From an uncultured Clostridia bacterium (lineage in GTDB: Bacteria > Bacillota > Clostridia > Oscillospirales > Acutalibacteraceae): a stretch of DNA of 39,241 nt. The translations under genes were made by a program, and so were the position numbers. This document shows positions 32,861-39,241 of this stretch, piece after piece. Below the pieces are notes generated by a model. The model did no database searches. It saw only the letters and a list, made by a program, of their open reading frames with translations, and was not told where the DNA came from. How positions within the stretch are numbered: the first letter of the stretch is position 1; every line of letters begins with the position of its first letter. The stretch is from contig CAKZZS010000036.1 of assembly GCA_937884975.1 (NCBI GenBank), positions 1-39,241 on the forward strand, in the 5' to 3' direction.

Positions 32861-32983
32861 ATGACAGTAGGTCAGGCTACATTTGAACTTGAGCAGGAGC
32901 TCGTCGAAGAACTTTCTCATTCAAAGCTCAGTTGGCACAGCTTCTGGCAGGGCATTAAGCTTTTCGCCATCACAAGAGGTTAA
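32861..32983 (+). CDS. Putative small protein, 40 aa, unknown
   Basis: 40 codons read directly; AAAGGAG lies 9 bp before ATG (an in-frame ATG at 32852 is too close to it). It has its own promoter and terminator. Begins MTVGQATFELEQELVEEL (acidic helix) and ends HSKLSWHSFWQGIKLFAITRG (aromatic, basic). No signal peptide or full membrane segment. Family not recognised. Confidence 0.6.
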   Translation: MTVGQATFELEQELVEELSHSKLSWHSFWQGIKLFAITRG

Positions 32984-33034
32984 AAGCCCAAACCCGAAAA
33001 TCACCGCGAAAGCGGTTTATATATAAAAACCGTT

Positions 33035-33066
33035 CGGCATTGACTTTTTAAGTCGGTGCCGTTTTT
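33035..33066 (+). terminator. Terminator of the 40-aa ORF
   Basis: CGGCATTGACTT (33035-33046) pairs with AAGTCGGTGCCG (33050-33061) including two G-U pairs, then TTTTT. Confidence 0.85.
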
Positions 33067-33134
33067 GCATAAAAAGTTGAATATAAAAATAAATTGTGCT
33101 AAAATAAAAAGAAATATTTTTTCGGGGTGATAAT

Positions 33135-34322
33135 ATGGTAAACGATAAAATGTATGAGCTTGGCTCAAAACGTTCGGTAATCCGTGAAATATTTGAATAT
33201 GCAAAGAAAAGGGCTTCTGAAATCGGAAGCGAAAATATTTTCGATTTCAGTATCGGAAATCCGAGCGTCCCTGCTCCCGACTGCGTAAACGAAACACTTA
33301 TTGACCTTATTAAAAACGAGAATTCCGTAAAGCTTCACGGCTATTCCTCCGCGCAGGGTGACGCCTCGGTAAGAAAAATTATTGCGGATTATATCAATAA
33401 GCGCTTCGGCACAACCGTTTCGGGCGACAATATTTATATGACGACGGGCGCAGCGGCAGCGTTGAGCATAGTTTTAAAATCCGTTGCAACCGAAAACAGC
33501 GAATATATCACCTTTGCTCCCTATTTTACCGAGTACAAGGTTTTTGTTGAAGCAACGGGCAGTAAGCTTGTAGTGCTTCCTTCTGAAGAAAAAACCTTTG
33601 ATATGGATTTTGACGCGCTTGAAAATGCAATAAACGAAAATACCAAGGCGGTAATTATCAATTCTCCGAATAATCCGTCAGGCGTTGTGTATCCCGAAAA
33701 GAGCATTATCCGCCTTTCCGAAATACTTAAAAAGTACTCCGAAAAATATAACCATATTATCTACCTTATTGCGGATGAGCCGTACAGGGAGTTAGTTTAT
33801 GACGGAATAGACGTGCCCTATCCGATTTGCTATTACGATAACACCTTTGTCTGCTATTCTTACAGTAAATCCCTTTCGCTTCCCGGTGAGAGGATAGGCT
33901 ATATCTGCGTTTCCGACAGAATGGAAAACTGGCAGACCCACTACGCCGCAGTCTGCGGAGCAGGCAGGGCGTTAGGCTACGTTTGCGCAACGACTCTTTT
34001 CCAGTTTCTTGCGGCAAAATGTGTTGATAAAACGAGCGACGTTTCAATTTATAAAAAGAACAGGGATATGCTTTATAACGCTTTAAGCGAATACGGCTAT
34101 GAATGCGTACATCCCGACGGCGCATTCTATCTGTTTATGAAAGCACTTGAAGATGACGCTTACGCCTTTTGCGAAAAAGCGAAAAAATATGAGCTTCTTT
34201 TAGTGCCGGGCGACGATTTCGGATGTCCGGGGTATGTGAGAATTGCTTACTGTGTTCAGCCCTCGCAAATTGAAAGGGCTTTGCCGTCATTCAAAAAACT
34301 TATTGAGGAATATAATAAATAA
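33135..34322 (+). CDS. Class I/II PLP-dependent aminotransferase
   Basis: 395 aa. Aspartate-aminotransferase fold with FDFSIGNPSVPAP, YSSAQGDASVR, INSPNNPSGVVYP (Asn-Pro-x-Gly loop), LIADEPYRELVYDG (cofactor Asp/Tyr) and SYSKSLSLPGERIGY, whose Lys binds pyridoxal phosphate. Transfers amino groups between amino acids and keto acids; the substrate is not evident. GGGGTGAT precedes the ATG. The tRNase Z gene follows 2 bp after its stop, so they are co-transcribed. Confidence 0.92.
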   Translation: MVNDKMYELGSKRSVIREIFEYAKKRASEIGSENIFDFSIGNPSVPAPDCVNETLIDLIKNENSVKLHGYSSAQGDASVRKIIADYINKRFGTTVSGDNIYMTTGAAAALSIVLKSVATENSEYITFAPYFTEYKVFVEATGSKLVVLPSEEKTFDMDFDALENAINENTKAVIINSPNNPSGVVYPEKSIIRLSEILKKYSEKYNHIIYLIADEPYRELVYDGIDVPYPICYYDNTFVCYSYSKSLSLPGERIGYICVSDRMENWQTHYAAVCGAGRALGYVCATTLFQFLAAKCVDKTSDVSIYKKNRDMLYNALSEYGYECVHPDGAFYLFMKALEDDAYAFCEKAKKYELLLVPGDDFGCPGYVRIAYCVQPSQIERALPSFKKLIEEYNK

Positions 34323-34324
34323 TT

Positions 34325-35251
34325 ATGGTTGATTTAACTTTAATCGGAACGGGCGGACTTAAACCGCTTCCCGACAGGGCGCTTGCAAGCGTTTTTCTTC
34401 GCTGTAACGGAAAGACGATTCTTTTCGACTGCGGCGAGGGTACCCAGTCGGCTGCGGCGAAGGCTTCCGTCAACCTGATGAATACGGATATAATCGCCCT
34501 GACCCATTTTCACGGCGACCATATTTTCGGGCTTCCGGGACTTTTACAGACCTTGCAGGTAATGGAGAGGACCGCACCTCTTGTCATACTCGGTCCAAAG
34601 GGCATACATTCCGCTCTTGAGCCGCTTATGAAGGCGGCAGGAGACCTGCCCTATGAGGTAAGTCTTATAGAGCCGGCGAGCGAGGATATTAAACTGAATA
34701 CGCTTGTACCCGAATTTCCGCCCCTTGCAACACTGACCTCGTTTGCGACTAATCACAGGGTCCCGAGTCTCGGATATGTTTTCACCCTTGAAAGAATGGG
34801 AAAATTTAATCCTGAAAAAGCGAAAGAGCTTAATATACCCGTTAATCTTTGGAGTGAGCTTCAAAAGGGCAACAGCGTTGAAACCGAAGGCGGCGTTGTA
34901 ACTCCCGAAACGGTGCTCGGTGAAAAACGCAAGGGTATTAAAGTCGTTATCACGGGTGACACTGCCGAATGCGAAAATCTTGTCACTTATTCCGGAAATG
35001 CTGATTTGCTTATAAGCGAAGCGACCTTCGGTGAAAATGAACAAACCTCTCTTGCCGCCGAAAGGGGACATATGACCTTCTGCGTTGCGGCAAAAATTGC
35101 GAAAAAGGCGAATGTTAAAAAACTCTGTCTTACTCATTTTTCACCCCGTGTTGTCGAGCCTGAAGAATACCTCCCCAACGCAACGGATATTTTTGAAAAC
35201 ACAGTCTGCGGCGTTGACGGTATGAAATTCACTCTTGATTTTGAGGACTGA
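34325..35251 (+). CDS. rnz: Ribonuclease Z (tRNA 3' processing)
   Basis: 308 aa, full length. Metallo-beta-lactamase fold: LIGTGG start, FDCGEGTQ, the zinc motif THFHGDHIFGLPGL, VVITGDTA, and LCLTHFSPR near the C-terminus. Removes the 3' trailer from tRNA precursors. Two bases after the aminotransferase gene, followed by a clear terminator. Confidence 0.95.
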   Translation: MVDLTLIGTGGLKPLPDRALASVFLRCNGKTILFDCGEGTQSAAAKASVNLMNTDIIALTHFHGDHIFGLPGLLQTLQVMERTAPLVILGPKGIHSALEPLMKAAGDLPYEVSLIEPASEDIKLNTLVPEFPPLATLTSFATNHRVPSLGYVFTLERMGKFNPEKAKELNIPVNLWSELQKGNSVETEGGVVTPETVLGEKRKGIKVVITGDTAECENLVTYSGNADLLISEATFGENEQTSLAAERGHMTFCVAAKIAKKANVKKLCLTHFSPRVVEPEEYLPNATDIFENTVCGVDGMKFTLDFED

Positions 35252-35252
35252 C

Positions 35253-35283
35253 AAGACGGCAATCCGTAACGGGTTGCCGTCTT
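35253..35283 (+). terminator. Terminator after rnz
   Basis: AAGACGGCAA (35253-35262) and TTGCCGTCTT (35274-35283), perfect 10-bp stem. Confidence 0.85.
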
Positions 35284-35317
35284 TATAATACATATTATAA
35301 ATAAATCAAAAAAACTC

Positions 35318-35346
35318 TTGACTTGTCTTGACAGATGTGTTATATT
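35318..35346 (+). promoter_or_regulatory. Promoter of the rpmG-secE-nusG operon
   Basis: TTGACT (35318-35323), 17-bp spacer, TATATT (35341-35346). The leader to 35463 has small hairpins (CCTCT-AAA-AGAGG, CTTAAAAA…TTTTTAAG and ACCTC…GAGGT); no tRNA gene is present in it. Confidence 0.75.
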
Positions 35347-35463
35347 ATCTTCACCTCTAAAAGAGGGCTTTATTTTTGTGCTTAAAAATAATATTCCGTT
35401 TTTAAGTATGTATAGGGTTGAACCTCTTTACCGAGGTAGGCAGTTTATTTAGGAGGTGCCGAA

Positions 35464-35613
35464 ATGAGAGTAAAGGTAACTTTAGCTTGCACGGAGTGCA
35501 AACAGAGAAACTACAACACAATGAAAAACAAAAAGAACACTCCCGACAGGTTGGAGATGAACAAGTATTGCAGATTCTGCAAGAAGCACACTCTCCACAG
35601 AGAAACAAAGTAA
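35464..35613 (+). CDS. rpmG: 50S ribosomal protein L33
   Basis: 49 aa. AGGAGGT 6 bp upstream. Four Cys in two CxxC pairs (TLACTECKQ and KYCRFCKKH), as in the zinc-binding form of L33. Ends HRETK. Usual first gene before secE in clostridia; secE starts 17 bp after its stop. Confidence 0.97.
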   Translation: MRVKVTLACTECKQRNYNTMKNKKNTPDRLEMNKYCRFCKKHTLHRETK

Positions 35614-35630
35614 GTTTAGGAGGTAAGAAA

Positions 35631-35993
35631 ATGGCTGACGAAAAGAAAAACGAAGTCGTTAAGAAAACCGCCGAAACTGCTAAAAGGGATAAGAAAAACA
35701 AGCCTAAGAAAGAGGGCAACGTTTTTTCACGCGCCTGGAAGAGAATTAAAAAGTTCTTCAAGGATGAAAAGGGCGAGTGCAAAAAGGTTGTATGGCCCAG
35801 CGCCGCAACAGTTGTTAAAAGCTCTCTTGTCGTTCTGGCTGTTGTTGCTCTTACAACAGTTGTTATCTTCGCGTTTGACAGAGGTCTGTCCGCTTTGCTT
35901 CAGCTTCTTGTCGGCTTGGCGAACGGCGGTGAAACCGCAGAAGAGGCAGCGGCTGCAACGAGCGGAATGATTAGCGCATTTTTCGGCTTTTAA
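35631..35993 (+). CDS. secE: Preprotein translocase subunit SecE
   Basis: 120 aa. Charged N-terminal half rich in Lys (about 1-40), the SecE core FKDEKGECKKVVWPSAATVVKSS and one membrane helix (about 68-95). The C-terminal tail with acidic Ala-rich segment is longer than in many SecEs. Part of SecYEG. GGAGGT precedes the ATG; nusG follows 13 bp later. Confidence 0.95.
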   Translation: MADEKKNEVVKKTAETAKRDKKNKPKKEGNVFSRAWKRIKKFFKDEKGECKKVVWPSAATVVKSSLVVLAVVALTTVVIFAFDRGLSALLQLLVGLANGGETAEEAAAATSGMISAFFGF

Positions 35994-36006
35994 TTGGAGG
36001 TAAAAA

Positions 36007-36567
36007 ATGGCTGATATCTCCAGATGGTATGTTGTTCATACCTATTCAGGCTATGAAAATAAGGTTATGACAAACATTGAAAAGTTTGTCGAAAACAGGG
36101 GTATGCAGGATTATATCCTTGAGGTCAAGGTTCCTACCGAAACCGTTACCGAAATTAAGGACGACGGAACGAAGAAGGAAGTTGAGCGCAAGTCGTATCC
36201 CGGTTATGTAATGGTTAAGCTTGCCGTCTTTGAAAACGAGGACACCGGCGAACTTGAAATGACGGATGATACTTGGTATCTTATTCGAAATACAAGGGGC
36301 GTCACCGGCTTTGTCGGTCCGGAAAGCAAGCCCGTACCGCTGACGGATGAAGAGGTTAAGGCTCTCGGCGTTGAAAAACGCATTGTTGAGGTTAACTATG
36401 AGGTCGGCGATATGGTCCAGATTGTTGACGGCCCGTTTGAGGGCGTACTGGGCGTTGTAAATTCAATTGACACCGAAGCAGGTAACGTCAATGTCACTAT
36501 TTCAATGCTCGGAAGAGAGACTCCCGTTGATCTTGAGCTTGATCAGGTTGAGGCTCTTGAAAAATAA
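36007..36567 (+). CDS. nusG: Transcription factor NusG
   Basis: 186 aa, full length. NGN domain (RWYVVHTYSGYENKVMTNIE, KSYPGYVMVKL, TRGVTGFVG) and C-terminal KOW domain (EVGDMVQIVDGPFEGVLGVV). Binds RNA polymerase and modulates pausing, termination and translation coupling. TTGGAGGT precedes the ATG. Confidence 0.98.
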   Translation: MADISRWYVVHTYSGYENKVMTNIEKFVENRGMQDYILEVKVPTETVTEIKDDGTKKEVERKSYPGYVMVKLAVFENEDTGELEMTDDTWYLIRNTRGVTGFVGPESKPVPLTDEEVKALGVEKRIVEVNYEVGDMVQIVDGPFEGVLGVVNSIDTEAGNVNVTISMLGRETPVDLELDQVEALEK

Positions 36568-36579
36568 AAATCGGTATTA

Positions 36580-36597
36580 AGCGTAACTACGCTTTTT
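36580..36597 (+). terminator. Weak terminator/attenuator after nusG
   Basis: AGCGT-AACT-ACGCT (36580-36593) followed by TTTTTAT; short stem, so read-through into rplK is likely. Confidence 0.5.
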
Positions 36598-36618
36598 ATA
36601 GTGTGCTTTTGGCATACT

Positions 36619-36659
36619 GTGGGAGGGATGAAAGCAAAAATTCATTCCGCCGTTACCAC
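36619..36659 (+). promoter_or_regulatory. Predicted ribosomal protein L1 binding leader (site 1)
   Basis: GTGGGAGG (36619-36626) with GATGAAAGC after it, and TTACCAC (36653-36659), so GTGG and CCAC close a stem. The same GTGGGAGG…TTA(A)CCAC pair recurs before rplA. This matches the known habit of L1 to repress the L11-L1 operon by mimicry of its 23S rRNA site. Confidence 0.55.
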
Positions 36660-36679
36660 GAATTTTGGAGGTGCAAAAA

Positions 36680-37105
36680 ATGGCTCAGAAAATTAAAGGT
36701 TACATTAAGTTGCAGATTCCTGCCGGCAAAGCGACTCCCGCTCCGCCCGTAGGTCCCGCGCTTGGTCAGTACGGTGTCAACATTATGGCGTTCACCAAGG
36801 AGTTCAATGAGCGTACTAAGAACGATATGGGACTTATCATCCCCGTTGTTATTACGGTATTCGCTGACGGAAGCTTCACTTTTATCACAAAGACTCCGCC
36901 TGCTGCAGTCCTTATTAAAAAGGCTTGCAACATCGAAAAGGCTTCAGGCGTTCCGAACAGAACCAAGGTTGCAACAATCACCAGTGAGCAGATCAGAAAA
37001 ATCGCAGAGCAGAAAATGCCCGACCTTAACGCGGCAAACATTGAATCGGCTATGAGTATGATCGCCGGTACAGCACGCAGCATGGGCATCACTGTTACAG
37101 ATTGA
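36680..37105 (+). CDS. rplK: 50S ribosomal protein L11
   Basis: 141 aa from ATG at 36680 (TTGGAGGT 7 bp upstream). KIKGYIKLQIPAGKATPAPPVGPALGQ is the family start, with NIMAFTKEFNERTK and the C-terminal AGTARSMGI. Part of the GTPase-associated centre. Operon rplK-rplA. Confidence 0.98.
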   Translation: MAQKIKGYIKLQIPAGKATPAPPVGPALGQYGVNIMAFTKEFNERTKNDMGLIIPVVITVFADGSFTFITKTPPAAVLIKKACNIEKASGVPNRTKVATITSEQIRKIAEQKMPDLNAANIESAMSMIAGTARSMGITVTD

Positions 37106-37113
37106 TGCTCCCT

Positions 37114-37139
37114 GTGGGAGGAAAAATCCGATTAACCAC
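37114..37139 (+). promoter_or_regulatory. Predicted L1 binding site between rplK and rplA (site 2)
   Basis: GTGGGAGG (37114-37121) and TTAACCAC (37132-37139), same core as the site before rplK, closing a short stem ahead of the rplA ribosome site. Confidence 0.55.
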
Positions 37140-37160
37140 ATTTATTGGGAGGAAAATTAA

Positions 37161-37874
37161 ATGAAACACGGAAAAAATTATGTCGAGAGCGCAAAGCTTA
37201 TCGACAAGACAAAGCAATATGACGCTAATGAGGCTCTTGACCTTTGCGTTAAGACCGCAAAAGCAAAGTTTGACGAAACAGTTGAGGTTCACGTTCGTCT
37301 CGGCGTTGACTCCCGTCACGCTGACCAGCAGGTAAGAGGCGCCGTCGTACTTCCCAACGGTACAGGTAAGACTGTAAGAGTTGCTGTTTTCGCAAAAGGC
37401 GACGCTGCAAAGGCTGCTGAAGAGGCTGGCGCTGAAATCGTAGGCGCTGAAGACCTTCTTCAGAAGATTCAGGGTGAAAACTTCCTTGATTTCGACGTTT
37501 GTATCGCGTCTCCCGATATGATGGGTCTTGTAGGTCGTTTAGGTAAGGTTCTCGGACCGAGAGGTCTTATGCCTTCACCCAAGGCAGGTACTGTTACACC
37601 CGACGTTGCCAAGGCTGTTACAGAAGCTAAGGCTGGTAAAATCGAGTACCGTCTTGACAAGACTAATATCATCCACTGCCCGATAGGCAAGGCTTCCTTC
37701 GGAACCGAAAAGCTTCAGGAGAACTTTGACACTCTCCTTGACGCTATCATCAAGGCAAAGCCCGCTGCTGCAAAGGGTCAGTACATCAAGTCCTGTGTTG
37801 TTGCAACAACAATGGGCCCCGGCGTTAAAATCAACGCTAACAAGCTTACAGCGGCTTCAACAGCTGAAAACTAA
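37161..37874 (+). CDS. rplA: 50S ribosomal protein L1
   Basis: 237 aa. KHGKNYVESAKLIDKTKQYDANEAL start, LGVDSRHADQQVRGAVVLPNGTGK and LGPRGLMPSPKAGTVT in the middle. Binds the L1 stalk of 23S rRNA and is the likely repressor acting on the two leader sites upstream. GGGAGG precedes the ATG. Confidence 0.98.
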   Translation: MKHGKNYVESAKLIDKTKQYDANEALDLCVKTAKAKFDETVEVHVRLGVDSRHADQQVRGAVVLPNGTGKTVRVAVFAKGDAAKAAEEAGAEIVGAEDLLQKIQGENFLDFDVCIASPDMMGLVGRLGKVLGPRGLMPSPKAGTVTPDVAKAVTEAKAGKIEYRLDKTNIIHCPIGKASFGTEKLQENFDTLLDAIIKAKPAAAKGQYIKSCVVATTMGPGVKINANKLTAASTAEN

Positions 37875-37882
37875 TTTAATGC

Positions 37883-37911
37883 TTGACAGAGTTAATGCTC
37901 TGTGATAGTAT
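37883..37911 (+). promoter_or_regulatory. Promoter of rplJ-rplL
   Basis: TTGACA (37883-37888), 17-bp spacer, TAGTAT (37906-37911), giving a transcript that starts at the L10 leader. Confidence 0.7.
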
Positions 37912-37918
37912 AATAACG

Positions 37919-38038
37919 CTTGCCGAAGACAGTAGGTTCAGTTTCGACTGTATAATGGCTTTTCGCCGCCCACCGAGGAAAGGATTTACTACTTAATTAG
38001 TATTATTCTGCTCTTCCTGTCTTTGTCGGGGAGAGCAG
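37919..38038 (+). ncRNA. L10 leader RNA with attenuator
   Basis: Matches the Firmicutes L10 leader in its order of parts: CTTGCCGAAGACAGTAGG near the start, GCCCACCGAGGAAAGGATTT in the middle, and a final hairpin CTGCTCTTCC/GGGGAGAGCAG (38008-38038) followed by TTTTAT, a terminator. L10-(L7/L12)4 binding to the leader is known to control rplJL expression. Confidence 0.85.
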
Positions 38039-38104
38039 TTTTATATGTAAAAATTGTTTCTCATAAGCAAGCGAAAATTTCATAAGAGATGGAGGTGAAT
38101 TCGT

Positions 38105-38737
38105 TTGCCAAGTGAGAAGATTTTAGAGTTGAAGAAGCAGCAGGTTGCCGCTCTTAAGGAGAAAATTGACGCTTCCTGCGCCGGTGTTGTTGTCAGCTAT
38201 CAGGGTATCAACGTTGCGGATGATACAAAGCTTCGTAAAGAGCTTCGTGAAGCAGGCGTAGATTACGCAGTAGTTAAGAACACACTTCTTCATCTTGCTG
38301 TTGACGGTACTTCGCTTCAGGGTATGGATGACGTACTTGCAGGTACAACCGCCCTTGCAGTATCAAATGACGATTACGTTGCAGCAGCAAGAATTTTAGG
38401 TAAGTTTGCAAAAGCAAATCCCTATTTTGAACTTAAGTCAGGTTATCTCGACGGCGAGCTTATTTCAAAGGAAAAGCTCGTAGAGCTCTCAATGCTCCCG
38501 TCAAGAGAGATTTTGCTTGCTACAGTTCTCAACGCTTTCAATGCTCCTATCGCTTCTTTCGCCCGTGCTATTCAGGCAATAGTCGACAAGTCGGGTGAGG
38601 AGGTTCCCGCAGCTGAAGAGGCTGCTCCCGTAGAGGAGGCTGCTCCTGCTGAGGAGGTAAAGGAGGAAGCTGCTGCTGAAGAAACAGCAGAGGCTCCGGT
38701 TGAGGAAGCACCCGCGGCTGAAGAAACCGCAGAATAA
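38105..38737 (+). CDS. rplJ: 50S ribosomal protein L10 with acidic tail
   Basis: 210 aa with TTG start at 38105; GGAGGTG lies 7 bp upstream and no in-frame ATG fits better. Starts PSEKILELKKQQVAALKEKI; YAVVKNTLLHLA and LDGELISKEKL follow. The last about 40 residues are a Glu/Ala/Pro tail (EEAAPAEEVKEEAAAEET and similar), making it longer than the usual 165-175 aa. Anchors L7/L12 dimers on the ribosome. Confidence 0.95.
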   Translation: MPSEKILELKKQQVAALKEKIDASCAGVVVSYQGINVADDTKLRKELREAGVDYAVVKNTLLHLAVDGTSLQGMDDVLAGTTALAVSNDDYVAAARILGKFAKANPYFELKSGYLDGELISKEKLVELSMLPSREILLATVLNAFNAPIASFARAIQAIVDKSGEEVPAAEEAAPVEEAAPAEEVKEEAAAEETAEAPVEEAPAAEETAE

Positions 38738-38774
38738 TTAAAAAATTACTTTATATTTATTGGAGGAAATAAAA

Positions 38775-39152
38775 ATGGCATCAGAAAAGATCGCTGCTCT
38801 CATTGAAGAGATTAAGGCACTTTCCGTTCTTGAGCTTTCAGAGCTCGTACATGCAGTAGAAGATGAATTCGGCGTATCCGCAGCAGCAGCAGTTGCAGTA
38901 GCAGCTCCGGCAGCAGACGGCGGCGCAGCAGCAGAAGAGAAGACAGAGTTTGACGTAGTTCTTACAGAAATCGGCGCAAACAAGATCGCTGTTATCAAGG
39001 CAGTTCGTGAGCTCACAGGTCTTGGTCTTCAGGAAGCTAAGGCAGCTGTTGACGCAGCTCCCAAGGCTATCAAGGAAGGCGTTTCCAAGGACGACGCTGA
39101 AGCAGCTAAGGCAAAGCTTGAAGAAGCAGGCGCCAAGGTTGAACTTAAATAA
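38775..39152 (+). CDS. rplL: 50S ribosomal protein L7/L12
   Basis: 125 aa from ATG at 38775 (TTGGAGG 8 bp upstream). N-terminal dimerisation part KIAALIEEIKALSVLELSEL, Ala-rich hinge, then the C-terminal domain EKTEFDVVLTEIGANKIAVIK and LGLQEAKAAVDAAPK. Binds translation factors. In the expected position ahead of rpoB, which is outside the window. Confidence 0.98.
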   Translation: MASEKIAALIEEIKALSVLELSELVHAVEDEFGVSAAAAVAVAAPAADGGAAAEEKTEFDVVLTEIGANKIAVIKAVRELTGLGLQEAKAAVDAAPKAIKEGVSKDDAEAAKAKLEEAGAKVELK

Positions 39153-39241
39153 GTTAATTCCTAACTTAAATAAAAGCACATCCGTAACTGAACTGCCCCA
39201 TATTGAGCAGACAGCACAAAAAAGACTACTTGACGTAGAAT

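Noticed and set aside
35347..35463. Possible tRNA gene before rpmG
   Set aside because: The leader has small hairpins but no cloverleaf with a TTCGA arm and acceptor stem.
39153..39241. Promoter-like TTGACG near the window end
   Set aside because: The sequence stops before a -10 could be seen.

Overview
The window looks like a low-GC Firmicutes chromosome. It is most likely a gut clostridium of the Ruminococcaceae/Oscillospirales type, judged from strong GGAGG ribosome sites, TTGACA-17-TATAAT promoters, BspA-type LRR/cell-wall-repeat proteins, TnpV/TnpW-type transposon genes, Agr signalling and the rpmG-secE-nusG-rplKAJL order. Nothing in the sequence fixes the species.

Layout. (1) 1-3042: a leftward surface LRR protein, then a small transposon remnant (tnpV plus a DUF6809-type gene) and about 580 bp of AT-rich DNA. 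(2) 3043-7870 (minus): a compact RiPP operon of a 33-residue precursor, a radical SAM enzyme with an N-terminal PqqD-like region, an ABC exporter and a YcaO enzyme. (3) 8273-11659 (minus): an agr quorum-sensing operon in the order unknown gene-agrA-agrC-agrB-agrD. (4) 12051-16575 (plus): a truncated Rhs-like gene, a small membrane protein, then an ABC-2 type transporter (permease, ATPase, permease) and a small secreted protein. (5) 16657-28821: a mobilizable/integrative element carrying a large two-barrel RNA-polymerase-like protein with a DFDGD motif, a ParM/ParR-like pair, an AbiEi/AbiEii toxin-antitoxin, MobC/relaxase, a ParB-like protein, a TnpW-like peptide and a TnpX-type large serine recombinase. 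(6) 29132-39152: core chromosome with argH-argG, mgtC, a small ORF, an aminotransferase, a tRNase Z, and rpmG-secE-nusG-rplK-rplA-rplJ-rplL with leader RNAs.

Main result. Four promoters in regions 2-4 share one architecture: two 9-bp LytTR/AgrA-like boxes 21-22 bp apart, then exactly 32 bp to a -10 hexamer. They precede the RiPP precursor, the agr operon itself, the truncated Rhs/membrane gene pair and the ABC/secreted-protein operon. This predicts one quorum-sensing regulon in which the local Agr system controls itself, a new-looking YcaO + radical SAM RiPP and a second export system. The precursor (7769-7870) and AgrD (8273-8392) were too short for a normal ORF call and were found by reading the strand. 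The Agr peptide seems to carry Ser, not Cys, at the ring position.

The second notable item is the polymerase-like gene on the mobile element (17435-20470) with its overlapping partner, next to a ParMR-like pair. Family assignments rest on motif recognition; no database search was possible.
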